Below, piece after piece: positions 15,961 to 24,567 of a stretch of DNA of 64,000 nucleotides; the first letter of the stretch is position 1, and each line of letters opens with the position of its first letter. The notes under the pieces were generated by a model, which did no database searches, was not told the DNA's origin, and saw only the letters and a list, made by a program, of their open reading frames with translations. Source of the stretch: JACCXE01 sp963718605 (GTDB taxonomy: Bacteria; Actinomycetota; Acidimicrobiia; Acidimicrobiales; JACCXE01); the NCBI GenBank assembly GCA_963718605.1, contig OY970363.1:3100001-3164000 (forward strand). Reading direction: 5' to 3'. Made by a program: the position numbers and the translations under genes.

Positions 15961-17621
15961 CCGACTGGGATGTCACCGTCGACTTCGTGATCGCGGGCTC
16001 GGGGGGCGGCGGACTAGTCGCCGCGCTGGCCGCAGCTGACGCCGGGCTCGAGGTGTTGCTGCTTGAGAAGCAGGCCCTGATCGGCGGCTCGACGTGCATG
16101 TCGGGGGGCATTTTCTGGATCCCGAACAACCCGTTGCTGAAAGCCGAAGGCGTCGCCGACTCCTACGAGGATGCGATGGCGCACTTCGAGGCCGTGGTGG
16201 GCGACGTCGGCCCGTGTTCATCGCACGAGCGCCGTCACGCCTTCCTGACCGAGGGCGTCGCGATGACCACCTTCCTCCAGGGCCAGGGCGTCCGCCTCCT
16301 CACGTGCCCCGGCTACAGCGACTACTACTCCAACCTCAAAGGCGGCTCCGACATCGGCCGCGGCCTCGAACCCGTCCCCTGGAACGGCAACACGCTCGGC
16401 CCGTGGTTGCCGCGGTTGCAGCCGGGCCTGGCCCAGAGCCTCGGCATGGCGGTGAAGACGAACGAGGCGCGCTACCTGTCCAACTACAACCGCAGCCTGC
16501 GCGCCTTTGTCACTGCGGCGCGCGTTGCGATACGAACCGTGGCCGCCAAGGCCACCGGTCGCAAGGTGCTCACGAACGGCGCGTCCCTGGTCGGTCAACT
16601 CCTGAAGATCGCGCTCGACCGCGGCGTTCCGGTGTGGACCGAGGCGCCCCTCGAGGACCTGATCGTGGAGGAGGGGCGCGTCGTCGGGGTGCGCACTGTG
16701 CGCGACGGCACGCCGGTGTCCGTGCGGGCGCGCAAGGGCGTGCTCATTTCCGCCGGCGGCTTCGCCCGCAACGGCCCGATGCGCAAACAGCACGGTGGCG
16801 ATCAACCGAATGAGGGCAAGTGGTCGATGTCCAATGCGGGCGACACCGGCGAGGCGATCGAGACGGCGATGAAGCTGGGTGCGCAGACGGCGCTGATGGA
16901 CGAGGCCTGGTGGATGCCGCTGCCGCGGACGGGCCAGTTCGGTCAGTCGACCTTGGACCAGGCGCGGCAGCGGCCGCGGACGATCTTCGTCGACGCCGAC
17001 GGCCGCCGATTCGTGAACGAATCCAACTCCTATATGGAGGTGGGCAAGGCGATGTACGCGCGCGACAAGACGAGCAAAGCGGTGCCGTGCTGGCTGATTT
17101 TCGACGACCGTTACCGCAAGCGGTATGCGCATGTGCGCTCGCATCCCGGCTACTTCCCCAAGGAAATGTTGGAGAGCGGAAAGCTCAAGCGAGCTGCAAC
17201 ACTCGCCGAGCTCGCCGAGTTGTGCGGCATCGACGCCGACGGACTCGCCGAGACGGTTGATCACTTCAACGAGAACGCGCGGCGCGGCGTCGACCCCGAC
17301 TTCGGCCGCGGCGAGTCGGCCTACAACCGCTCGCTGGGCGATCCGAACCGCAAGGTTGTCAACCCGTGCCTCGGCCCGATCGACGAGGCGCCGTTCTACG
17401 CCTGCGCGATCCTGCCCGGCGACATCGGCACCTGCGGCGGCCTGCTCACCGACGAACACGCCCGCGTGCTCGACCAGAACGATCGTCCCATCGCCGGGCT
17501 GTACGCCACGGGCAATAGCACCGCCACGGTCATGGGCCGCAAGTACCTCGGCCCCGGCGCGAGCATCGCCAACACAATGGTCTTCGGCTACATCGCCGCC
17601 CGCCACGCCGCCAAAAACTGA
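15957..17621 (+). CDS. FAD-dependent oxidoreductase, 3-ketosteroid delta-1-dehydrogenase (KstD)-like
   Basis: A 554-residue flavoprotein of the FAD_binding_2/KstD family. The FAD motif is DFVIAGSGGGGLVAALAAAD at the N-terminus with LLEKQALIGGSTCMSGG; the C-terminus GLYATGNSTATVMGRKYLGP and GASIANTMVFGY matches KstD-type FAD closing segments. Family members desaturate ring A of 3-ketosteroids or oxidise related cyclic ketones or fumarate-like substrates. Steroid specificity is not proven by sequence alone. ATG overlaps the P450 stop (ATGA), and the transcription unit ends at a strong palindrome at 17623-17673. Confidence 0.88.
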   Translation: MTDWDVTVDFVIAGSGGGGLVAALAAADAGLEVLLLEKQALIGGSTCMSGGIFWIPNNPLLKAEGVADSYEDAMAHFEAVVGDVGPCSSHERRHAFLTEGVAMTTFLQGQGVRLLTCPGYSDYYSNLKGGSDIGRGLEPVPWNGNTLGPWLPRLQPGLAQSLGMAVKTNEARYLSNYNRSLRAFVTAARVAIRTVAAKATGRKVLTNGASLVGQLLKIALDRGVPVWTEAPLEDLIVEEGRVVGVRTVRDGTPVSVRARKGVLISAGGFARNGPMRKQHGGDQPNEGKWSMSNAGDTGEAIETAMKLGAQTALMDEAWWMPLPRTGQFGQSTLDQARQRPRTIFVDADGRRFVNESNSYMEVGKAMYARDKTSKAVPCWLIFDDRYRKRYAHVRSHPGYFPKEMLESGKLKRAATLAELAELCGIDADGLAETVDHFNENARRGVDPDFGRGESAYNRSLGDPNRKVVNPCLGPIDEAPFYACAILPGDIGTCGGLLTDEHARVLDQNDRPIAGLYATGNSTATVMGRKYLGPGASIANTMVFGYIAARHAAKN

Positions 17622-17622
17622 G

Positions 17623-17673
17623 CGAACTGGTCGCGCAATCGGGCGCTTCGCGCCCTCTGGCGCGACCAGTTCG
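17623..17673. repeat. 51-bp palindromic element, copy 1 (also a bidirectional terminator)
   Basis: Near-perfect inverted repeat with 13-14-bp outer arms (CGAACTGGTCGCGC and its complement) and an inner GGGCGC-TTC-GCGCCC hairpin. It fills the gap between the converging KstD-like and SDR genes and has no T-tract. Its length and its end sequences CGAACTGG...CCAGTTCG match the element at 29204-29254, and 14 of the last 15 bases are identical between them. Confidence 0.7.
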
Positions 17674-17677
17674 GTGG

Positions 17678-18457
17678 TTATTGCTCTTTAGCGGCGCCCA
17701 TCATCAGCTTGAGTTGGCCGGCGGGAGGGCCGGCGGTGGTGCCGCCGTCGACGGGCAGGGTGATGCCGGTCACCTGTTTGGACCGGTCGCTGGCCAGGAA
17801 GACGGCGGCGTTGGCGACGTCGTCGGGCGTGGTGCGAGTGGGCAGCGGTTGGGTGAACTTCATCACCGCGTCCATGTCGTAGGTAGTCATCGCCGTCTGG
17901 ACCTGGCCGGGCACGATGCAGTTGACGCGGATCCCGTACCGGGCGACGTCGAGGGCGATGGAACGCGACACGTGGATCACCGCCGCCTTCGACGCGCGGT
18001 AGGGGATTAGCCCGGCACCGGCGTCGATGCCCGCGGTCGACGAGGTGTTGATGATCGAGCCGCCCCCGTTGTCCTTCATGTACCGCGCCGCGCGCTGGCA
18101 GCCGATGAGCACGCCCATCACATTGACCTGCATGACCTTGTCGAAGTCGGCAAGGTCGTCATGCAGGAAGCGCACCATCGCGCTGGCGATCCCCGCGTTA
18201 TTGACCATCGCGTGCAAACCGCCGAACTGGGCGACGGTGGCGTCGACGAGGCCTTGCACCTGATCGGCGTTCGTCACGTCGGCCTGCGTGAAGGCGGCGC
18301 CGTCGCCCAGTCCGGCCGCGAGGGCATTCCCGGCCTCGGGGTCGAGGTCGCCGATCATGACGCGCGCGCCCTCGGTGACGAATCGTTCGACCATCGCGCG
18401 TCCGATGCCGCTCGCTCCGCCGGTGACGATCGCGACCTTGCCTTCAAGCTCACCCAT
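17678..18457 (-). CDS. SDR family oxidoreductase
   Basis: A 259-residue classical SDR with TGGASGIG (residues about 12-19), NNAG near 90, a Ser in INTSSTAG, and YRASK (Tyr and Lys of the triad), ending LPVDGGTTAGPP. It probably acts on a hydroxyl/keto group of a CoA-linked or cyclic intermediate. A TAATAT -10 box lies exactly 6 nt before the ATG on the minus strand, so translation is probably leaderless. It diverges from the amidohydrolase operon at 18494 and converges on the KstD-like operon. Confidence 0.9.
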   Translation of the reverse strand: MGELEGKVAIVTGGASGIGRAMVERFVTEGARVMIGDLDPEAGNALAAGLGDGAAFTQADVTNADQVQGLVDATVAQFGGLHAMVNNAGIASAMVRFLHDDLADFDKVMQVNVMGVLIGCQRAARYMKDNGGGSIINTSSTAGIDAGAGLIPYRASKAAVIHVSRSIALDVARYGIRVNCIVPGQVQTAMTTYDMDAVMKFTQPLPTRTTPDDVANAAVFLASDRSKQVTGITLPVDGGTTAGPPAGQLKLMMGAAKEQ

Positions 18458-18462
18458 TGACA

Positions 18463-18483
18463 GATATTACGATATCAAAGTAA
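18463..18483. promoter_or_regulatory. Divergent promoter region with palindromes and leaderless -10
   Basis: Between divergent SDR and amidohydrolase genes. GATATTACGATATC (18463-18476) is an inverted repeat GATAT-N4-ATATC, and TTAC-N9-GTAA overlaps it. On the minus strand TAATAT (18469-18464) is 6 nt before the SDR ATG; on the plus strand TACGAT (18468-18473) is a -10 candidate. A regulator binding here could control both units. Confidence 0.4.
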
Positions 18484-18493
18484 ACCTTGTCGG

Positions 18494-19648
18494 ATGGTGA
18501 CGTATCCACCCCAGGGTCTCGGCGCACCGAAAGATCGTACGGGCACGGCCACGGGCACCAACGGCCTGCCCGCGGGCACCCAGGTCTTCTCGGCCGACGA
18601 TCACATCTCGCTCGCCGACGACATCTTCTACGAGCGCTTCCCCGAGTCGATGAAGGACAGCGCCCCGCGCGTGATCTACGACGACGGCGCGTGGACCCTG
18701 GCGGTCAACGGCAAAGGCTTCTTGCCCCGCGAGTTCAGCGCGGTGCTGATGAGCTACGACCCGCTCGAGGGTTCGAGCACACGCGACATCGATGCTCGCC
18801 TCGCCGAGCTGGAGTCCGACGGCATCAACGCCGAGTTGGCCTTCCCCAACGCGCTGCTTGGCTTGATGGGTTGGCCAGACAAGGCGGTGCGCGAGCTGTG
18901 CTTCCGCACGTACAACGAATACGTCGCCGAGTTGCAAGAGAAGTCGGGCGGACGGTTCTACGGCGCCGGCATCATCAACTGGTGGGACGCCGACGGCGCT
19001 CGCCGCACGCTGGCCGAGTTGAAGGGGTTCGGCATCAAGACGTTCTGGCTGCCGCTCAAGCCCGGCGCCGATGATGACGGCAAGCCGATCGACTGGAACA
19101 GTCCCGCGATGTACGGCTTCTGGGAAGCGGTGGAGGAGAGCGGGGTCCCGGTGGCGCATCACATCGGCGAGGCGCCGCTGAGCTCGCCTTGCCGCGACAA
19201 CTCGATCCTCGTCGGGATGATGCACAACGTGGCGCCGTTCCGCGAGATGTTCGGTCGCTACATCTTCGGCGGCATCCTCGACCGCCATCCATCCATCCAG
19301 GTCGGCTGGTTCGAGGGTGGCATCAACTGGGTTCCCGCGGCACTGCAAGACGCCGAGCACCTCTACGCCTCGCTGGCGCACATGGCCGACCATCCGATCG
19401 AGCATGACGTCGCCCACTACTGGAACAACAACATGATGGCGTCGTTCATGGTGGACCCGCTCGGGCTCGAGTTGATCGACCGGATCGGCATCGATCGCGT
19501 GATGTGGTCGGCGGACTACCCGCACAACGAGTCCACGTTCGGCTATTCGGAACAGTCGGTGCAGGCCGTGGTGGACGCGGTTGGCGTCGACGACGCGGTG
19601 AAGATCGTGAGCACCAACGTCAAGAAGTTCCTGGGGCTTAACGCGTGA
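18494..19648 (+). CDS. Amidohydrolase family protein (Amidohydro_2 type)
   Basis: A 384-residue metal-dependent hydrolase-like TIM barrel. The first metal motif is FSADDHISLADDIFYERFPE, a later metal His lies in VAHHIGEAPLSS, and the C-terminal strand is MWSADYPHNESTFG. It is a paralogue of the genes at 3095 and 32350. The likely chemistry is C-C bond hydrolysis or decarboxylation of a cyclic intermediate, but no substrate can be named. The next gene, an enoyl-CoA hydratase, starts inside its stop codon (GTGA). Confidence 0.86.
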   Translation: MVTYPPQGLGAPKDRTGTATGTNGLPAGTQVFSADDHISLADDIFYERFPESMKDSAPRVIYDDGAWTLAVNGKGFLPREFSAVLMSYDPLEGSSTRDIDARLAELESDGINAELAFPNALLGLMGWPDKAVRELCFRTYNEYVAELQEKSGGRFYGAGIINWWDADGARRTLAELKGFGIKTFWLPLKPGADDDGKPIDWNSPAMYGFWEAVEESGVPVAHHIGEAPLSSPCRDNSILVGMMHNVAPFREMFGRYIFGGILDRHPSIQVGWFEGGINWVPAALQDAEHLYASLAHMADHPIEHDVAHYWNNNMMASFMVDPLGLELIDRIGIDRVMWSADYPHNESTFGYSEQSVQAVVDAVGVDDAVKIVSTNVKKFLGLNA

Positions 19649-20598
19649 CGGAGCATCCGAAGGACGACCCGAGCTGGGTGCTGTACGAGAAAGACCGCGC
19701 GACCAAGATCGCGACGATCACCCTCAATCGCCCGGACATGCTCAACGCGCCGACCATCGGGATGCGCCTGCGCTACGCGGAGCTACTGCACCACGCGAAC
19801 ATCGACGACGACGTGAAGGTGCTCGTGATTCGCGGCGCCGGCGACGACTTCGGTACCGGTCAAGACCTACCCGAGTTCATGGAGGCCGTGAACTCCGAGG
19901 ACGGGCTGCTGCGCGAGGTCGGCCTCGAGGGCGAGGACGTGACGTACCCGCCGCGCAAGAACTTCCGACACGGCGCCACCACCACGCAGGCCTGGTTCAC
20001 GGACCCGCGCGGCGGCTGTCGCACGCTGCAAGAGTTCAAGAAGATCTCGATCGTCGAAGCCAAGGGTTACGTCTACGGCTGGCACTTCTACCAAGCCGGC
20101 GACGCCGACCTGGTGATCGCGTCGGACGACGCGCTCTTCGGGCACGCGGCGTTCCGCTACGCCGGTGCGGCGCCGCGCATGTGGTGGTGGGCGCAGTCGA
20201 TGGGTCTGCGCAAGTTCCAAGAGATGGTCTTCACCGGTCGTCCGTTTACTGCTGACGAGATGGCGGAATGCGGCTTCGTCAACAGCGTGGTGCCGCGCGA
20301 TCAACTCGAAGCCGAAGTGCAGAAGTACGCGCTCGCCTGCGCGCAGAACCGGTCCACGGACGTGATCTTCATGCAGAAGACGTTCTTCGAAATCATGAAG
20401 CAGTCGCAGGGCGAATACATGGGCAGCCTCATCAGCGGGATGCTCGAGTCGATGGCCGGCTACGGCCGACCCGACCAGGGCGAGCAGACGACGGACGAGG
20501 CGATCGAGAAGGGCTTGACGAAAGCGGTCAAGAACTTCGACGAGCGGTTCCCGCCCGAGTGGCGGCTCAGCAAGAAAGGTCGCAAAGCGACCGAATGA
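19645..20598 (+). CDS. Enoyl-CoA hydratase/isomerase family protein
   Basis: A 317-residue crotonase-fold protein, longer than the usual 255-265. TITLNRPDMLNAPTIGMRLR begins the fold, VLVIRGAGDDFGTGQDLPEF contains the oxyanion-hole strand, an insertion of about 40 residues follows (EDVTYPPRKNFRHGATT), and VEAKGYVYGWHFYQAGDADL replaces the usual GGG segment with GYVYGWH. The changed oxyanion-hole region and insertion suggest a non-standard substrate such as a cyclic acyl-CoA. GTG start overlaps the amidohydrolase stop; the CoA-transferase overlaps downstream. Confidence 0.85.
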   Translation: MTEHPKDDPSWVLYEKDRATKIATITLNRPDMLNAPTIGMRLRYAELLHHANIDDDVKVLVIRGAGDDFGTGQDLPEFMEAVNSEDGLLREVGLEGEDVTYPPRKNFRHGATTTQAWFTDPRGGCRTLQEFKKISIVEAKGYVYGWHFYQAGDADLVIASDDALFGHAAFRYAGAAPRMWWWAQSMGLRKFQEMVFTGRPFTADEMAECGFVNSVVPRDQLEAEVQKYALACAQNRSTDVIFMQKTFFEIMKQSQGEYMGSLISGMLESMAGYGRPDQGEQTTDEAIEKGLTKAVKNFDERFPPEWRLSKKGRKATE

Positions 20599-22862
20599 TC
20601 GACTACCTCGTCGTCGATCTGTCGACCGGCATCGCGGGCGCGTATTGCACGAAGTTGTTGGCCGACGGCGGCGCGCGCGTTGTGAAGGCCGAACCACCCG
20701 GTGGCGATCCGCTGCGCCGTTGGTCCGCCTCGGGCGCGTCCATCCCTGACGGTGAAGCCGGTGCGTTGTTCCGTTTCCTGTCAGCGGGCAAGGAGTTCGC
20801 TGACGACGCGCCCCTCGCGCAGGCCGAGGTCGTGGTGTGGTCGCCCGGCGCGGCGGCGTCGCTCGATGATGTTCGTGTCGCCGCACCGAACGCGACCGTC
20901 ACCACGATCACGCCGTTCGGGCTCGAAGGCCCGTGGGCCGACCGCGCCGCGACGGAGTTCACGCTGCAGGCGTGGTCGGGCGGCATCGTCGGGCTCGGTC
21001 GCGGCACACCGGACCGGGCGCCGGTCCACGTCGGCGGTCAGGTGGGGGAGTGGTTGACGGGCGCGCACGCGGCGATCGGCACGCTCGTGTCGCGCGCGCA
21101 CGGTGGGGCAGAGCTCGTCGACGTCTCGATGCTCGAGGTGATGGCGCTGTGCATGACCTACTACCCGGTTACCTACTTCGACATGGTCGACCGGCCCTTC
21201 CGTAGCGGCCGGTCCCTGGTTACGCCGGGCGTGGAGACGGCCAGCGACGGCATCGTCGGGCTCGGCGTAGGGACGGGCCAGCAGTGGCTCGACTTCTGCG
21301 TGATGGTCGGGCACCCCGAGTGGATGGAGGACCGCAAGCTCTTCGCCAATCGCGGCCACCTCAAGCCAGAGATCGAAGCATGGATGGCACAGCACACCGT
21401 CGCCGAGATCCTCGACTTCACCGACGCGTTCCGCATCCCGCACGCCCCGATCGGCAACGGCGCGACCATCCCGTCCACCGACCACTTCGTCGCCCGCAAC
21501 TCTGTCGTCCCGAGCGCCGACGACACCTTCGTCGCCCCCGGCCCGCCCTACCGCCTCACCCCTTTCCCACTTTCTGCGGACTCTTCACCCACGTCTGTGA
21601 AGAATCCGCAGAAAGTCGGGGAGGAGTTGCCGTTCGGGGGCCTTCGGGTGTTGGACCTGACGTCGTTTTGGGCGGGCCCGCTGGCGACGCATGTGCTGGC
21701 GATGCTCGGCGCCGAGGTGCAGCACATCGAGTCGACGGCACGGCCGGACGGCACCCGCCTGCTATCGGGCCTGCGCTTCTCGGAGGACAACTGGTGGGAG
21801 CGCTCGGGCATCTTCGCCGGGCTCAACACCAACAAGAAGAGCGTCGCGCTCGACCTGTCGAAGGGCGCCGGGCGCGACCTGTTGGCCCGGTTGATCGAGA
21901 CGTGCGATGTGATTGTCGAAAACAGCACGCCGCGCGTCATGGAGCAACTTGGCTTCGGCGTCGAGGCGGTCCGCGCGATCAAAGGCGACATCGTGATGGT
22001 GCGCATGCCTGGCTTCGGTCTGGACGGGCCGTGGCGCGAGAACCCCGCCTTCGCGTTCGTGATCGAAGACGCCGCCGGGCTCACATGGTTGACGGGCTAC
22101 CCCGATCAGAACCCGGTGTCGCCGTACTGCGTCGGCGATTCGAACGCGGGCACCCACGCCGCGCTCGCACTGCTGCTCGCGCTCGAGCACCGCCGCCGCA
22201 CCGGCGAGGGTGTTCTTGTCGAGGCGTCGATGGTGGACGCCGCGCTCAACATCGCGGCCGAACAGGTAATCGAATACTCCGCGTATGGAGCGCTGCTCCA
22301 ACGCGATGGCAATCGGGGGCCGGGGGCGGCGCCGCAAAACCTCTACCGCGCGAACGACGGCGACGACGCATGGGTCGCCCTCGCGGTCGCGACGGACGAG
22401 CAGTGGCTCGCGCTGCGCGACGCGCTCGGTTCGCCGGAGTGGGCGAAGGACGAGGCGCTACTCACGGCGGCCGGTCGCCGGGCGGCGCATGACGCCATCG
22501 ACGCCGAGCTGTCCGCCTGGTGCGCCGAGCGCGCAAGCGACGACATCGTCGACACTCTCTGGCCCGCAGGCGTGCCGGTCGCGAAGGTCATGCAGCCACA
22601 CGAGCAACCTGAGCTCGCGCAACTGGAGGCCCGCGGGTTTTTCGAGACAGTCGATACGCCGGTGAGCGGCACCGCGCGTCACGCCGGTCTGCCGATGCAG
22701 TTCTCCCGTGGACCCCAGCGGTGCCATCGCGCACCCGCCCCCCTGCTCGGCGAACACACCGAAGAGGTGCTGCGCGACCTCGGCCTGTCCGATGAAGACC
22801 TCGCGCAGCTTGCCGATGACGGCGTGACCGGGCGCGTCCCCGATATGGCGAAGAAGTCGTGA
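20595..22862 (+). CDS. Fused tandem family III (CaiB/BaiF) CoA-transferase
   Basis: A 755-residue protein with two CoA-transferase domains. Domain 1 (about residues 1-325) starts IDYLVVDLSTGIAGAYCTKL and keeps the catalytic Asp in ELVDVSMLE. Domain 2 (about 345-755) starts GLRVLDLTSFWAGPLATHVL and has VEASMVD, with Glu where Asp is usual. The linker TPFPLSADSSPTSVKNPQKV is encoded by a 48-bp hairpin (21569-21616). These enzymes move CoA between carboxylates. The ATG overlaps the hydratase stop by 4 bp and the MarR gene overlaps the end. Fused CaiB proteins are known, often for bulky acids. Confidence 0.87.
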   Translation: MIDYLVVDLSTGIAGAYCTKLLADGGARVVKAEPPGGDPLRRWSASGASIPDGEAGALFRFLSAGKEFADDAPLAQAEVVVWSPGAAASLDDVRVAAPNATVTTITPFGLEGPWADRAATEFTLQAWSGGIVGLGRGTPDRAPVHVGGQVGEWLTGAHAAIGTLVSRAHGGAELVDVSMLEVMALCMTYYPVTYFDMVDRPFRSGRSLVTPGVETASDGIVGLGVGTGQQWLDFCVMVGHPEWMEDRKLFANRGHLKPEIEAWMAQHTVAEILDFTDAFRIPHAPIGNGATIPSTDHFVARNSVVPSADDTFVAPGPPYRLTPFPLSADSSPTSVKNPQKVGEELPFGGLRVLDLTSFWAGPLATHVLAMLGAEVQHIESTARPDGTRLLSGLRFSEDNWWERSGIFAGLNTNKKSVALDLSKGAGRDLLARLIETCDVIVENSTPRVMEQLGFGVEAVRAIKGDIVMVRMPGFGLDGPWRENPAFAFVIEDAAGLTWLTGYPDQNPVSPYCVGDSNAGTHAALALLLALEHRRRTGEGVLVEASMVDAALNIAAEQVIEYSAYGALLQRDGNRGPGAAPQNLYRANDGDDAWVALAVATDEQWLALRDALGSPEWAKDEALLTAAGRRAAHDAIDAELSAWCAERASDDIVDTLWPAGVPVAKVMQPHEQPELAQLEARGFFETVDTPVSGTARHAGLPMQFSRGPQRCHRAPAPLLGEHTEEVLRDLGLSDEDLAQLADDGVTGRVPDMAKKS
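21569..21616. repeat. 48-bp hairpin inside the CoA-transferase linker
   Basis: Left arm 21569-21588 and right arm 21597-21616 are complementary at 19 of 20 positions around an 8-nt loop; the arm begins ACTTTCTGCGG. The hairpin is in frame (48 bp) and encodes the linker between two domains, as if a palindromic repeat had been inserted in coding DNA. No second copy was seen in the window. Confidence 0.65.
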
Positions 22863-23380
22863 GCCACTCGCTTGGGTATGACCCGGTCGAAGCGTCGCGC
22901 GAACGATGGATCGCTCAGGGATGGGCCGACAGCGCCGCTGGCATGACCGTGGTCGCGTCGGTCATGCGCGCCGAGCAGATCTTTCAAAACCGGTCGTCCG
23001 CCGTCTTGCGGCCGCTCGGTCTGACCTTCGCTCGCTACCAAGTACTCGGCATGTTGCGGTGGGCGGGGCCGCTCACGCTCGGCGCCGTCGGCCACCGCCT
23101 ATGGATCACGCCGGGGACGGTGACGAGCGCCATCGACCGGCTCGAACGCGCCGCGCTAATCCGCCGCGTGTCACACCCGACCGACGCGCGAGCCACGCTC
23201 GCCGAGATAACGGCCAAGGGCACGCGCCTGTTCGACCGCGCCGTCGAGGCGCTGAACACCGAGCTCTTCGGCACCGTCGAGCTGTCAGACGAAGAGAGCG
23301 AATTGCTCGTGCGGCTCATCGGAAAGATTCGTGCCGCTGAGGGCGACATCGTCGCCCCCCACACCAAAAGGAATTCATGA
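22859..23380 (+). CDS. MarR family transcriptional regulator
   Basis: A 173-residue winged-helix regulator. The recognition region is PLTLGAVGHRLWITPGTVTS followed by AIDRLERAALIRRVSHPTDA and the wing ARATLAEITAKGTRLF, diagnostic of MarR. It probably binds as a dimer and senses a pathway acid or CoA ester. The GTG start overlaps the CoA-transferase stop and the next P450 overlaps its own stop, so it is cotranscribed with the genes it may control. The GATAT-type palindrome at 18463 is a possible target (inference). Confidence 0.88.
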   Translation: MSHSLGYDPVEASRERWIAQGWADSAAGMTVVASVMRAEQIFQNRSSAVLRPLGLTFARYQVLGMLRWAGPLTLGAVGHRLWITPGTVTSAIDRLERAALIRRVSHPTDARATLAEITAKGTRLFDRAVEALNTELFGTVELSDEESELLVRLIGKIRAAEGDIVAPHTKRNS

Positions 23381-24564
23381 CCGACCTGCGTTACGACCCG
23401 TACGACGTGATGATCAACGCCGACCCGTATCCGGCGTGGCGTCGATTGCGCGACGAGGCGCCGCTGTACTTCAACGAGGAACACAACTTCTACACGCTCA
23501 GTCGCGCCGCCGACGTCGAGAAGGCGCTCGTCAACTGGGAGACGTTCTCGTCGGCGAAAGGCGCCATCCTCGAACTCATTCAGGCTGGCATCGAGATCCC
23601 GCCGGGCATCGTGCTGTTCGAGGATCCGCCCGTCCACAGCATGCATCGCGGCCTGCTGTCGCGGGTGTTCACACCGCGCAAGATGAACGCGCTCGAACCC
23701 CAAATCCGCGAACTGTGCGTGCAGGCACTCGATCCTCACGTCGGGACCGGCGCGTTCAACTTCATCGACGACCTCGGCAAGCAGATGCCGATGAAAGTGA
23801 TCGGCATGCTGCTCGGCATTCCCGAGGCCGATCAGGCCGCCGTGCGCGACCACGCCGACAACAACCTCCGGGTCAAGGAGGGCGAGAAGATGCAGTTCGA
23901 CACTGATCAGCTCGACATCGGCTCGGACATGTTCGCCGACTACATCGAGTGGCGTTCGCAGCATCCGAGCGACGATCTGATGACCGAGTTGCTCAACGCC
24001 GAGTTCGAGGACGAAACGGGCGCGACGCGTCGCCTGTCCCGCGAAGAAGTGCTGATGTACGTCACCGTTGTGGCGGGCGCGGGCAACGAAACCACCACGC
24101 GTCTTATTGGCTGGGCCGGCAAGGTGCTCGGGGACTTCCCGGATCAACGCAAGTTGCTCGTCGACGACCCGTCGCTCATCCCCAACGCGATCGAAGAGCT
24201 GCTGCGTTTCGAGCCGCCCGCACCCCACGTCGCCCGGTCGGTGACGAAGGACGTCGAGTACTACGGCCAGACCGTGCCCGAAGGCAACGTGATGCTGCTG
24301 CTCATGGGCTCAGCCAATCGCGACGACCGCAAGTTCCCCGACGGCGACCGCTTCGACGTCCGCCGTGAGGCGAAAAACCACATCGCGTTCGGCTTCGGCA
24401 TCCACTTCTGTCTCGGCGCGGCGCTGGCGCGTCTCGAAGGCCGGATCGCGCTCGAAGAGGTACTGAAGCGTTTCCCCGAGTGGACGGTGGACCCGGCCAA
24501 GGCGAAGTTGTCGCCTACCTCAACCGTGCGCGGCTGGGAGACGCTGCCGACCACCATTCCGTAG
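23377..24564 (+). CDS. Cytochrome P450 (paralogue of the one at 34608)
   Basis: A 395-residue CYP. The I-helix has VAGAGNETTTRLIGW, the K-helix AIEELLRFEPPA (ExxR), and the haem loop FGFGIHFCLGAALARLEGR with the Cys ligand. The protein is closely similar along its whole length to the P450 at 34608, for example in LLSRVFTPRKM, TTRLIGW and STVRGWETLP, indicating a fairly recent duplication. The ATG overlaps the MarR stop (ATGA). It is the last gene of the rightward operon and converges with the fused FadE gene. Confidence 0.93.
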   Translation: MTDLRYDPYDVMINADPYPAWRRLRDEAPLYFNEEHNFYTLSRAADVEKALVNWETFSSAKGAILELIQAGIEIPPGIVLFEDPPVHSMHRGLLSRVFTPRKMNALEPQIRELCVQALDPHVGTGAFNFIDDLGKQMPMKVIGMLLGIPEADQAAVRDHADNNLRVKEGEKMQFDTDQLDIGSDMFADYIEWRSQHPSDDLMTELLNAEFEDETGATRRLSREEVLMYVTVVAGAGNETTTRLIGWAGKVLGDFPDQRKLLVDDPSLIPNAIEELLRFEPPAPHVARSVTKDVEYYGQTVPEGNVMLLLMGSANRDDRKFPDGDRFDVRREAKNHIAFGFGIHFCLGAALARLEGRIALEEVLKRFPEWTVDPAKAKLSPTSTVRGWETLPTTIP

Positions 24565-24567
24565 CGG

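Noticed and set aside
14695..17606. Long antisense open frames opposite the P450 and KstD-like genes
   Set aside because: They are Arg/His/Val-rich, have no family motifs and mirror the GC-rich third positions of the real genes; the sense frames have clear domains.
15957..17621. Certain assignment as 3-ketosteroid dehydrogenase (kstD)
   Set aside because: The fold and end motifs fit, but the family includes other substrates and the neighbouring steroid ring-cleavage genes are not visible, so no gene symbol was given.
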